64,000 nucleotides of DNA from Ricordea florida (Eukaryota; Cnidaria; Anthozoa; Corallimorpharia; Ricordeidae). Below the pieces are notes generated by a model. The model searched no databases. It saw only the letters and a list, made by a program, of their open reading frames with translations, and was not told where the DNA came from. This document shows positions 55,393 to 64,000 of the stretch, one piece after another (the first letter of the stretch is position 1; each line of letters starts with the position of its first letter). The DNA lies in NCBI GenBank assembly GCA_949710005.1, contig OX453275.1, positions 22,534,191-22,598,190 of the forward strand, in the 5' to 3' direction. The position numbers and the translations under genes were made by a program.

Positions 55393-56075
55393 CAGTGCGA
55401 CCTCTATTAAGTGACCACCCTCAGGACTTTGAAAAGTGCTCGGTTAATAGAAGTTGGCAGCTCAATAGAGGTACAATATAAATTGGACAGAAATGGCGGT
55501 CGGTGTGATTTATTGACTCTATATAGCAAAATGCTTTTTGAAAAGAGTTAAATATGTGAAGATAAATTCAAAACGCCAACAGTCTGTGCAAAAACAAAAG
55601 CCTACTGTATTTTAAAGCCTTTGATTTGTGAACGGTTTTCACTTGTATACATTTTGCGGCTTGTGACTTGTCATTACAATGGAGATTAAATTGCAGTAAA
55701 ATGTTCAAAACCAAGGGAAATGGGGGCTGGGGTTGGTGTATTTTTTAAATACAGTAGAATTGAGGGGGTAAACTTTTAGAATCCGTCGTTTCAACCTTTT
55801 TGTTGTTGCTTTGCAGATGTATGAAATTGACCTTTGTTTTGGGCCAGTGGCATAAACAGGGGGAGGGGAGTAATTTTTGGATACTCGCACTTTCGGGAAT
55901 CTGCTAAAGTTGGTTAAAAAATCACCGACCCACCCCCCCCCCCCCCCTCCACCATAAATAACTAACAGTCCTAAAGTGACAAACAATTCGGCACTTTAGG
56001 AAGTGGCCGTTTAATGAAGGGTGGCCGCTTAATAAGTCACTTGATAGGTGGCCGCTTAATAGAGGTCGCACAGTA
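55393..56075. mobile_element. ~680-bp non-autonomous DNA transposon with inverted termini
   Basis: The left end cagtgcgacctctattaagt followed by gaccacc matches the reverse complement of the right end (ggtggccgcttaatagaggt then cgcacag). Second, subterminal copies of the motif occur on both sides (gttggcagctcaatagaggt at 55464; gtggccgtttaatgaagggt at 56003). A CAG flanks or ends both sides, so the exact target duplication is ambiguous. A C-run lies at 55934-55947. No transposase. Confidence 0.75.
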
Positions 56076-56273
56076 TCTCTTTTTGACCACACGAATAAGT
56101 TTAAATGATATTTTATTGATCAGGACCTTTGGTGATGCCATTACGAAGATAAATGCTAACGGTAAGAACGTTAGCACCTCTATTATCTTTAAACTGTATA
56201 ACTCATTCTATCAACTCTTTTGATAAACTTTTGTGCTCCAGTTCCCCACCAATGCAGCAATAGTTTCTTTAAA

Positions 56274-56340
56274 CGGTCAGTACAAAATGCAGACTGCAGA
56301 CTGGGTACAAAATGCAGACTGGGTACAAAATGCAGACTGA
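56274..56340 (+). repeat. 18-bp tandem repeat, about three units
   Basis: The unit gtacaaaatgcagactgg occurs about three times, the first followed by a short internal duplication (actgcagactgg). Confidence 0.9.
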
Positions 56341-57246
56341 GGTTCTTTTCTGTCTACATCGATATTACACGTACTTTTATATGTTTGATATTATAATACT
56401 TATCTACTGTCACGCAATTGCCTTTCATTGGAAATGCCTGTTCCTGGTTCATTTCCCCAAGCCATCACTGGTCTTTGCAGTGTGACTTGAACGCGGAATG
56501 AAAAAACAAATACCCATTGCAATGTGATATTGAGAAACGAGTGGTAGCGAATGACGTACAATGCACATGGCCGTCCTCTTGGTCACGTCGCGTCCGATTT
56601 GGCGGCATTACGATATTTTTGAGGTTGTTGTTGGAGGAAATTAAAACAAGTTGGAGTTCCTCACATGTGTAATTATTATTCATGTATCTTTTTTATTCTT
56701 AGGTACACTGCCGAACCGTTTTTTTATTCACGAATTACTACTAACTCGGCAGACCACTTAGCCGTCTCTTCTTCAACCGTCCAATTCGCAGATCTGAAAA
56801 GTTTTGCAACTAACCACGTATTTGTATCACGTGTCCACAGGTGTAACAAACTGCTTCCTTTTAACCAACAACGACAATATTCACTTTTGTTAAAAATATA
56901 ACTTCTCTCAGTTCTAAATTAATTACAAGCCATAAAACATAATATCGGTCAGTGTAATATTGTATATTCAATATAAACCGTAATACACGCAGGGGTGGAG
57001 AAATCCCATCTCAGACTCACAAAAGCCAGTTTTAACGTGAGAGGTAATAGACAAATGGACTAATCCTTACGGCAGTGAAGATTTTACAGTTGATAAACGA
57101 ACAAAATAGCATTTATATATACTGTAGCGATGTCCATAAGTTTTCCCAAACACTGTGATCCTTAAATAATGCACGTCAACTTAAAAGAATCTTCTGGACA
57201 TCTTAATGATTTCAGGGTTGATATGGTATCAGACTGTTCCATTTTT
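56341..57246. other. Spacer downstream of PIGY, nothing recognised
   Basis: It probably contains the 3' UTR of the minus-strand PIGY gene near its right end. No other feature could be supported. Confidence 0.4.
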
Positions 57247-57504
57247 TCAGTTATGAATGAAGAACTTTAGTCCCATCCAGTTGAAGTACGTAAACACAAC
57301 AAACACGGGGATGGAAGCAGGAACAAGAAGCCCAAAGTAACATGGCGAGTACTGATCAAAGCATGACTCTGCAAAGTCCTCTGTTGTGAGATAGGTGTGA
57401 AATATTCCAAATAGGCATAGGAAAACAAAGACTGGAGAAAAGATTAATAAAAAATACGGCGCAAAGTTGTCTGCGAAGGTGTAGTGTACTGTTTCATCCG
57501 CCAT
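57247..57504 (-). CDS. PIGY: PIGY-like subunit of GPI N-acetylglucosaminyltransferase
   Basis: A single-exon frame encodes 85 aa, slightly longer than the human protein (about 71 aa). Two hydrophobic segments, about residues 14-38 and 56-78, predict a two-pass membrane protein. The C-terminal half, GLLVPASIPVFVVFTYFNWM followed by GLKFFIHN, matches the known PIGY ending (LLLP-x-x-IPV, then WMG-x-K-x-F-x-HN). PIGY is an accessory subunit of the ER complex that moves GlcNAc from UDP-GlcNAc to phosphatidylinositol, the first step of GPI-anchor synthesis. The ATG at 57504 has a favourable context (gtaATGG) and is the only good start. In mammals PIGY is translated from a bicistronic mRNA; here it is a free-standing gene, head to head with ADSL. 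Confidence 0.88.
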   Translation of the reverse strand: MADETVHYTFADNFAPYFLLIFSPVFVFLCLFGIFHTYLTTEDFAESCFDQYSPCYFGLLVPASIPVFVVFTYFNWMGLKFFIHN

Positions 57505-57599
57505 TACAGCGGATGAATGCTGGCCTTAAAACACTGTGGTCGGTAAGTTTTTTTAAGTTGTTTGCTGACCACTAACTGTGGGCGCTTTTCTTCAACAAA
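57505..57599. promoter_or_regulatory. Compact bidirectional promoter between PIGY and ADSL
   Basis: Only 95 bp separate the two divergent start codons. No TATA box is obvious. The spacer must hold both 5' UTRs or overlap them, and the core promoter of each gene may extend into the other. A bidirectional promoter is inferred from geometry only. Confidence 0.6.
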
Positions 57600-60500
57600 A
57601 TGGCGGGTTCGATGGCGGGAGATTCAGTTCACTCGGTCTATCGGAGTCCTCTCACAAGTCGCTATGCTAGCCCTGAAATGGCCTATAACTTCTCCGAAGA
57701 TAAAAAATTTTCCACTTGGCGTAGACTTTGGCTGTTTCTGGCGAAAGCCGAGAAGGTGCTGGCTTTGGTTTCAATTTAAACTTGTGACTCCGTGTGCAAA
57801 TAAGTTTATTTCACTCTATTTTGATGTATGACCTTTAGATCCTGGGTCTTGCTATTGAAGATGAACAGCTTCAAGAAATGGAATCAAATTTGACAAACAT
57901 TGATTACGCGTTAGCAGCAACAGAAGAAAAGAAACGAAGACATGATGTGATGGCCCACGTGCACACGTTCGGCGTATCCTGTCCCAAGGCAGCTCCCATA
58001 ATTCACCTTGGTGCTACATCTTGTTACGTTGGTGACAACACAGTAAGTTCTCTTTTCAAACGGAAGACCCTTGATTTTGAAAACCTGTTGGAAGGTGCAC
58101 CCTCATTGGTAGGGTGGGGGGGGGGGCTGCTGTACTTGGAAACTTTCGGTGGAGATGTGGGGCAACTTTTTGATTACCCTTACCACACCCATGTTAGGTC
58201 CATATCAGCCCTTGGGTGACTTTTTTTGACACCTACTTATCAAATAAAGTACTTATGTATTTATGTAAATTCCCTGATGTGTTACACCCTCAAGGTACCA
58301 AGTTATTTATTATATGCCCTTTTTAGCTCTGGAACAAAGAAGAGCGGAAGGGTTTTTCAATGTCCACAAGAGGTCATTTCAGGGTATGTTCACTGAGCAG
58401 AACACACCTGACCATGTGATCGACACAAGAAGTGACAGGAAAAAACAGTCTCTTTGAAAATGAGGCAACTTTTTCTATATTTATGGAAAAAAAAATTCAT
58501 TATAATGAAAACTTCATGATATAATTATAAAGGAGTGTCTTCCAGAGTGCTGTCTATGCCTCCCTTCCATGTAAGAGAACTTTGTACATGTAGTCTGTAA
58601 AGAGAGAGGTTGTTGCAAATTTAGGCTGGTACTATTTAGAAGGCACTGTACCTTCTCTTCTCTCTTCTCATGTAAACAGTAAGTTCCATGAAGTACCCTC
58701 AGCTGGCTCTCCATTTAAATTAATGAGGAGCTGAACATGCATCGACAATATGGGGAGCAGGGTTGGTGCAGTGTTAAGGAGCAGGGTTGGTGCAGTGTTG
58801 GGGAGCTGGGTTGGTGCAGTGTTAGGGAGCAGGGTTGGTGCAGTGTTGGGGAGCAGGGTTGGTGCAGTGTTGGGGAGCAGGGTTGGTGCAGTGTTGGGGA
58901 GCAGGGTTGGTGCAGTGTTGGGGAGCAGGGTTGGTGCAGTGTTAGGGAGCAGGGTTGGTGCAGTGTTAGGGAGCAGGGTTGGTGCAGTGTTGGTGCAGTG
59001 TTGGAGAGCAGGGTTGGTGCAGTGTTAGGGAGCAGGGTTGGTGCAGTGTTGGGGAGCAGGGTTGGTGCAGTGTTGGTGCAGTGTTGGGGAGCAGGGTTGG
59101 TGCAGTGTTAGGGAGCAGGGTTGGTGCAGTGTTGGGGAGCAGGGTTGGTGCAGTGTTGGGGAGCAGGGTTGGTGCAGTGTTAGGGAGCAGGGTTGGTGCA
59201 GTGTTGGGGAGCAGGGTTGGTGCAGTGTTGGTGCAGTGTTGGGGAGCAGGGTTGGTGCAGTGTTAGGGAGCAGGGTTGGTGCAGTGTTGGGGAGCAGGGT
59301 TGGTGCAGTGTTGGGGAGCAGGGTTGGTGCAGTGTTAGGGAGCAGGGTTGGTGCAGTGTTGGGGAGCAGGGTTGGTGCAGTGTTGGGGAGCAGGGTTGGT
59401 GCAGTGTTGGGGAGCAGGGTTGGTGCAGTGTTGGGGAGCAGGGTTGGTGCAGTGCTGAGAGCGCTTGCCATCTACCAATGTGGCCCGGGTTCGATTCTCA
59501 CCCCTGGAGTCATAAGTGGGCTGAGTTTGTTGGTTCTCTAATCTGCTTCAAGAGGTTTATCTCTGGGTACTCCAGTTTTCCCTCTCCACAAAAACCATTT
59601 GATTTGATTTGATTTGATTTGATTGATTTAATTTAATATGATTTGATTTGATTTGATTGATTTAATTTAATATGATTTGGTTTGATTTGATTGGTGCTTA
59701 CAGTGTCCCCAATTAGTTTGTCAGTGCTAGATACAGTTGACACCCAAATAAATTTCATTATTATTATTATTATCTGCATAGTACAAGCCATGCAACATAA
59801 ATCACTGCTGAATTTACCACCAAGCCTTGGTTCTAGTATCAGGAATCAGAGAACCACTTGAGACAAAATACAATTTCTTGGAAATCAGTGAGAATTAAAC
59901 CTGTGATCTCCACAACAAATCACTACAGATCTCCAACTATGCTGCCAGGCTATTACATTTTAGGAGAAAGTTGTCTACATAGGCTATCTAACTGTTGCCA
60001 ACTAAAAGCTATTATGAAACAAAATGAATTCAAAATGTGTTGAATATTTAACAAGTACTGGTATGGTGTACCAAGATTTCCATGTGTCCAAGTTTCTTTG
60101 TAATTTCTGTATTTTTAAGTTAAAATTGAAATGATCATTTCTTTTTGTATCGTATAATACATGAATACCCAGGATCTTCACTGCGCTATTGATCCACCTC
60201 ATCTATAGCTTAGTTCTGTTGTCTGCCAATTCCCCTAACCATATTCCTTTAGTCTTTTCAATGTCGAGCTTTAGACCAGAAAAATTACAGAAACGTTTCA
60301 CACTATCCAAGCATATTCCACGGCAACCAAATCAGCGCTGAATGGGTTAGTGTCATCTGTGAATTGACTTATCTTACCTTTCACTATCTGATTTTGTCAG
60401 ATTTTGTTTGACAAAATTTCTGATATGATGAACAGGTACAGTGAAATAGGGCATCCCTGCCTTACATTATTCAGAACTGTACTTTCAATTTCCTTGTAAA

Positions 60501-63219
60501 AAATACAGATCCGTTTTCTTATACTCTCTCCAAAATTAAATTTCTCTGGACTGTGCTGGATACAAGACCACTCAAGAGTCTAAAGCTTTATGAAAATCTG
60601 CTGAGACCAGTATGTCAGGGATGTTATCTTTTTTAGTTTGTTCCATGACATTGTTTATTAGTAGGATATTGTCAAATATATACTACTTATTAACTGAGAG
60701 TGCGGTTATTACAGGGAAGTCTTGGACCTCGGCCTTGATATATTGACAGAGTGATAGTGAGGTTACTGCATCAAGGCCAAGGTCTGAGATTTCCTTGTAA
60801 TGACCGACCAAACAAGGTTAATAAGTTATTTATTATTTGGCTTTTTTAGCTCTGGAAAAAGAAGAACGGAAGGGTTTTTCAATATCCACTTGTGCGCAAG
60901 AGGTCATACTCACTGAGCTGACAACTTTATTCTATATCAACAGAAAACAAATTTTTTTGAAAAATTTTCATAATGCCCGGTCATTACAAGAAAATCATGC
61001 CTGCTCAGCAGCCAATCAGAGCACCCATATTATTGTAGCCATATAATAATTACTTTTAATTGATTTTGCTCTGTTAAAAGGTGACTATAGTATTGTATGT
61101 ACATGTCATATTGTGGTGTTCCAGTAAATCGTATGATAACAGTAATTTCCCACTCAATCTTTCTGCAGGATTTAATAGTATTAAAAGATGGCTTTAACAT
61201 TCTGTTGCCAAAGGTAAATTAGTGGACAATTTATTGAAGTAATTTCAGCCTTTTTTATTTTCCTTAGTTCCCTGAACATCCTAAGTTGGTTTGGAAAATA
61301 GTTATATTTGATACAATGTTTGATGTTACAAAACCACATGCAAAAAATATCCAAAGTGGGCTTTATGCATTGCAACTCAAGAAAAAGATCCCCTTTCCAC
61401 AATGTCATCTACTGTAAAAGAAAAATGTCAGTAGGAATTAGACTCACTTTGAAAATCATCTTTCATTTCCAGAAATGTAGTATGGTTATTAGTATATACA
61501 GTACGTATTGTTCACCTATTATTTATCTTGAACTGTGTTTGTGTAGCTAGTTTATCCAAGCATTTGAAGGCAGGAATACAAATTAAATAACTAAGAAGTT
61601 GAAGGTTGGAACAGGAAAAACATGACCTGTTTGCGAACATGAAAAAACTTGTAAATATCCCACTCTGCATGCTCCCTCAGCTCTTTACAACTAATACAAA
61701 AAGTGGTCATTTCTACAATAGGCATACTTTACATTGTTTTTATGACACTGGATATCAAGTAAATTTATGGGTTGTTTAATTCACAGCTTGCCAGGTGTAT
61801 TGACAGATTATCTCAGTTTGCAGAGAAGCACAAGTCACTCCCCACCCTAGGGTACACACATTTTCAGTAAGTACTTAATGAAAGTAAAATTAATTGGTTT
61901 GTTGGTAGAGCTGCCTGAATATGCATTACTGGGCTTTTCGTTAGGAAATGCAGTAATAGGGAAACTGTTTTGAGTAGCAGGAGAAGAACAACATAATGGC
62001 TCCATGTCTTAATAAAATATAAGCCAACATATCAAAACTTTGTTGGGTAATTCTACATAGTTACTGGAGAATTCTCTCATTGCCAATGCCTTATGAACAC
62101 CCTGCTTTTATTACATGGCCTCAGTTATTTGAGAGGTGGATAATGCCACCTTATTGTTACTTTGTAACTAGGACTTAGGGACTCCAATTTTGCAATTTGT
62201 GAAAAATGCATTATATTTTTATTTAAGGGAACTAAATTTTGCGAAAATTGTGCAAACTACTTATCTGCATTATCAGAATTAGCATGACTGATATCAATTT
62301 CCCATGGCATCAGTTCCCATTACCCTGTACAAAGCCAAATAATAAAAAAATGAAAACAGTTTGACATGGTCTTTTGCAACAAAGCATAGCTATATGAGAG
62401 TATTACATGACACCAAGGACAAGGTCAATTTTTTTCAAAGGAAGAGGAAGAGCTGTCTCACCTTTTTCTATCCCACCAACTCCAGCTTTCTCTCATCCTT
62501 TAATAGCATAGAGCTTTGCTTAAAAACCTTTATTGCAAGGTATTATATTTTGCATTGTTAATTTTGGCAGGACTTTAATTCTGTGATTATTTGAAAGTCA
62601 CAAAACAATTAACAATAAGTTATTTAGTACACATGTCAGGGTAAAAGGCCACACTTATTTCCTGCATAGTGGCTTACTGTATTTCATGGTAAGACTACTG
62701 AGCCATTGAACAAGTGTGGCCTGGGTAGTTATGTGTCTGGCGACTACTGGAAGCTCTTTTCACCAGGAGATGAGAGGCAATATCAGTAGCCAGCTGGTAG
62801 ACCAAAGTTAAGAGCTAGAGAGAACTGCATAATGATAGTCATAATGACAGTAATAATGATAATAATGAAAATGTTGAGGAATAGTCTTTGTAATAAACCA
62901 CACAAGTATCTATTCAGGACTCCAACAGAAAGTATTTTGTTGTGCATTGATGACAAGCATTATCACACTTGTTATCTTTTGGTCAGTATTAAAAGTTCCA
63001 ATTGAAAGCTGACTCTTTCATTATCACCTGTTTCTGTGCTCCATCAGACCTGCTCAGCTGACAACTGTTGGGAAGCGAGCCTGTCTTTGGCTATCAGACC
63101 TCATTATGGATCTGAGGAATCTGACAAGGGCACGAGATGACTTGAAATTCAGAGGTGTGAAAGGCACAACTGGTACGCAGGCGAGTTTCCTTAGTCTGTT
63201 TGATGGAGACCATGAAAAG
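57600..63219 (+). CDS. ADSL: Adenylosuccinate lyase, N-terminal 219 residues (five exons; continues beyond the window)
   Basis: Exons are 57600-57755, 57839-58042, 61169-61213, 61787-61866 and 63048-63219, with consistent phases. The product matches animal ADSL along its length. Landmarks are [14 protein letters not shown] (residues about 14-27), [25 protein letters not shown] (to residue 120), [16 protein letters not shown] (157-172) and [15 protein letters not shown]. His160 in THFQ corresponds to the general-acid His159 of the human enzyme. The flexible signature loop with the catalytic Ser lies downstream, outside the window. ADSL works in the cytosol in purine synthesis: it splits SAICAR to AICAR and adenylosuccinate to AMP, releasing fumarate each time. 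The donor of intron 1 (AAG, then gtgctg) is weak for an 83-bp intron, but the protein alignment needs it. Intron 2 is 3.1 kb and full of repeats. Confidence 0.95.
58120..58730 (+). repeat. ADSL intron 2, left part: dispersed repeat module (copy 1)
   Basis: A segment from about 58305 (gttatttattatatg, then tttttagctctgg, then ggaagggtttttcaatgtcc, then aagaggtca and tcactgagc) reappears with small changes at about 60825-60920 further right in the same intron. Flanks contain a G-run (58120-58128). No coding sequence. It is probably a transposon end. Confidence 0.65.
58752..59440 (+). repeat. 24-bp minisatellite (about 29 units) in ADSL intron 2
   Basis: The unit reads gggagcagggttggtgcagt plus gttg, with a gtta variant. 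A short extra ggtgcagtgttg insertion occurs near 58985, 59070 and 59225. The pattern of variants from about 59069 repeats from about 59224, giving a higher-order period near 155 bp. The G-rich strand has clustered GGG/GGGG blocks. Since 24 is divisible by 3, several frames are open on both strands; these peptide repeats are not genes. The last unit runs straight into the SINE head at 59436, whose first bases are the same sequence. Confidence 0.95.
59436..59775 (+). mobile_element. tRNA-derived SINE
   Basis: Box A (tggtgcagtgctg, 59445-59457) and box B (ggttcgattct, 59488-59498) of an RNA polymerase III promoter lie 43 bp apart. A tRNA-unrelated body follows (gggctgagtttgttggttct at 59518; gtactccagttttccctctc at 59567). 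An expanded tttgatttga tract (59590-59690) precedes the conserved tail (cagtgtccccaattagt, then aaataaatttcattattatt). The layout is typical of cnidarian tRNA SINEs. It is on the plus strand inside ADSL intron 2. Confidence 0.85.
59776..60009 (+). other. ADSL intron 2, unassigned
   Basis: No repeat or coding sequence is recognised here. Confidence 0.4.
60010..60690 (-). mobile_element. Degraded L1/Tx1-like LINE reverse transcriptase fragment
   Basis: On the minus strand the broken frames give [13 protein letters not shown] (about 60600), [14 protein letters not shown] (about 60450), [17 protein letters not shown] (about 60350), [21 protein letters not shown] (about 60250) and [10 protein letters not shown] with [11 protein letters not shown] (60180-60080). 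The order FxKAFD, RQGCPxSP, YADDT, then WxxRxLT is that of an L1-type RT. Several stops and frame changes make it inactive. It lies antisense in ADSL intron 2. Confidence 0.75.
60691..61040. mobile_element. Foldback-type element in ADSL intron 2 (module copy 2)
   Basis: An imperfect hairpin pairs 60707-60749 (gttattacagggaagtcttg, then gacctcggccttgat) with 60762-60806 (atcaaggccaaggtc, then ttccttgtaatgacc). The dispersed module also seen at 58305 follows (60825-60920). The end reads ggtcattacaag and ctcagcagccaatcagagca. The architecture, hairpin plus ctcagc/CCAATCAG edge, recalls the foldback family at 5.3 and 54.1 kb, but the sequences differ. Confidence 0.6.
61867..63047 (+). other. ADSL intron 4
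   Basis: This is an AT-rich intron with a small ataatgatagtcataatgac-type repeat near 62830-62870. No transposon protein or other gene was seen. Confidence 0.6.
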
Positions 63220-63289
63220 GTACACACTGTAGATATACTGTATCGAGTCACTGAGTCACCCTTTGATATCAAACACTTAATGTCAGGTC

Positions 63290-63505
63290 ATAAGGAATGA
63301 GCTTCAGCAAGAAACATCACTTTCAAGACAGTTTTAAATCTTGCCTTAAAACTTATCTCTTTAAGAAGTATTTTTATAATTTATAACTTTATTTTATTTT
63401 TATGGTAATGTATTTTCGTTTTCTCTTAAATTTATGATTGTAAAGTGCTATTGATCAGGATATGTAAAAACGTGCCATATAAATGAGTAAATTATTATTA
63501 TTAAA
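63290..63505 (+). mobile_element. 3' end of a CR1/L2-type LINE in an ADSL intron
   Basis: The plus strand encodes the usual LINE ending SFKSCLKTYLFKKYFYNL and a stop (63332-63384). A short 3' UTR follows (tgtaaagtgctattgatcag, then gccatataaat) with an ATT-repeat tail (63491-63502). Only about 200 bp remain, a typical 5'-truncated insertion. It lies just after ADSL exon 5. Confidence 0.75.
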
Positions 63506-64000
63506 CAAGCTGGTTTGTTTTCTGAGAAGTACTGATGTATGACCCAGACAAACTCTTGGGAAAAATCAGGAGTTGTGGGAAAACAAGACCCACTGGTTTC
63601 CTAAGGGACAGGACATTATTTTAGTGTTTGGCTATATTCCTAGACTTCCACTTCATCAGTGACAAAGAATAAAGAGCAAATGAAAGAATGTTGGAACTAA
63701 TAAGTAAACAAATTTAATTCTTGAAAACACTGAATGACTGATTTACAAAGACCTGGAAAAGCAGTCTCAGGAGTTGAAAAGTTCACTAATTTCAAAACTC
63801 ATCGGTTTTTAGCTCGAGGCTCCTTGTTTGTGTAATGCTGTGTTCATTCATGAATCGCATAAATACTAAATCGCATACTGTATACAAACAGTACACTTTT
63901 CAAAATGAAACTTGTCTCTTCGCCTAAATGCTCTTTTTGTCAAGTTCACGACGAATCCCTCGAACATTAACTAGTTCATTGCAACTTTACTCAGATCTTT
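63506..64000. other. Right edge, presumed ADSL intron
   Basis: No ADSL exon, repeat or other gene could be recognised here. The next exon should lie beyond the window. Confidence 0.4.

Noticed and set aside
58752..59440. CRISPR-like array
   Set aside because: The units are directly adjacent without unique spacers, in a eukaryotic intron.
58737..59612. Long open frames on both strands with 8-residue repeats ([16 protein letters not shown] types)
   Set aside because: They are forced by a 24-bp tandem repeat, open in several frames at once, and lie in an ADSL intron.

Overview
This window looks like nuclear DNA of an anthozoan cnidarian, most likely a stony coral. The evidence is spliced genes with GT-AG introns, AT-rich spacers, CR1/L2-like LINEs, Penelope-like elements (PLEs), a tRNA-derived SINE with an ATTATT-type tail, and many small foldback (MITE-like) elements. 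The organism call is an inference from these features, not from a marker gene.

The left three quarters (about 1-49 kb) holds three homeobox genes in the same orientation (+), separated by gene-poor spacers. Gene 1 enters from the left edge and shows only its last exon (659-802). Gene 2 (24260-27448, 352 aa) and gene 3 (44998-48588, 275 aa) are complete three-exon genes. Both have a PRD-class Q50 homeodomain of Unc-4/UNCX type and a C-terminal OAR motif. They share the same architecture: a phase 1 intron before the homeodomain and a phase 0 intron between homeodomain residues 46 and 47. The 46/47 junction is also present in gene 1. This looks like a tandem cluster of paired-like homeobox genes that has diverged in its regulatory tails: gene 2 carries two eh1-like (Groucho-binding) octapeptides, gene 3 carries an acidic region and a candidate SUMO site, and gene 1 has a short acidic tail or a frameshifted longer one.

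The right end (57-64 kb) holds two housekeeping genes arranged head to head, with start codons only 95 bp apart: PIGY (GPI-GlcNAc transferase subunit Y, minus strand) and ADSL (adenylosuccinate lyase, plus strand, five exons visible, running off the right edge).

The spacers carry most of the repeats: three 3'-truncated or degraded LINEs and a LINE tail, two PLE remnants with GIY-YIG-like endonuclease ends, several foldback or terminal-inverted-repeat elements, a roughly 107-bp satellite at five loci in both orientations, long GA repeats, and a 24-bp minisatellite in ADSL intron 2 that seems to have grown from the head of the adjacent SINE. No viral genes, toxin genes, CRISPR arrays or rRNA genes were seen.
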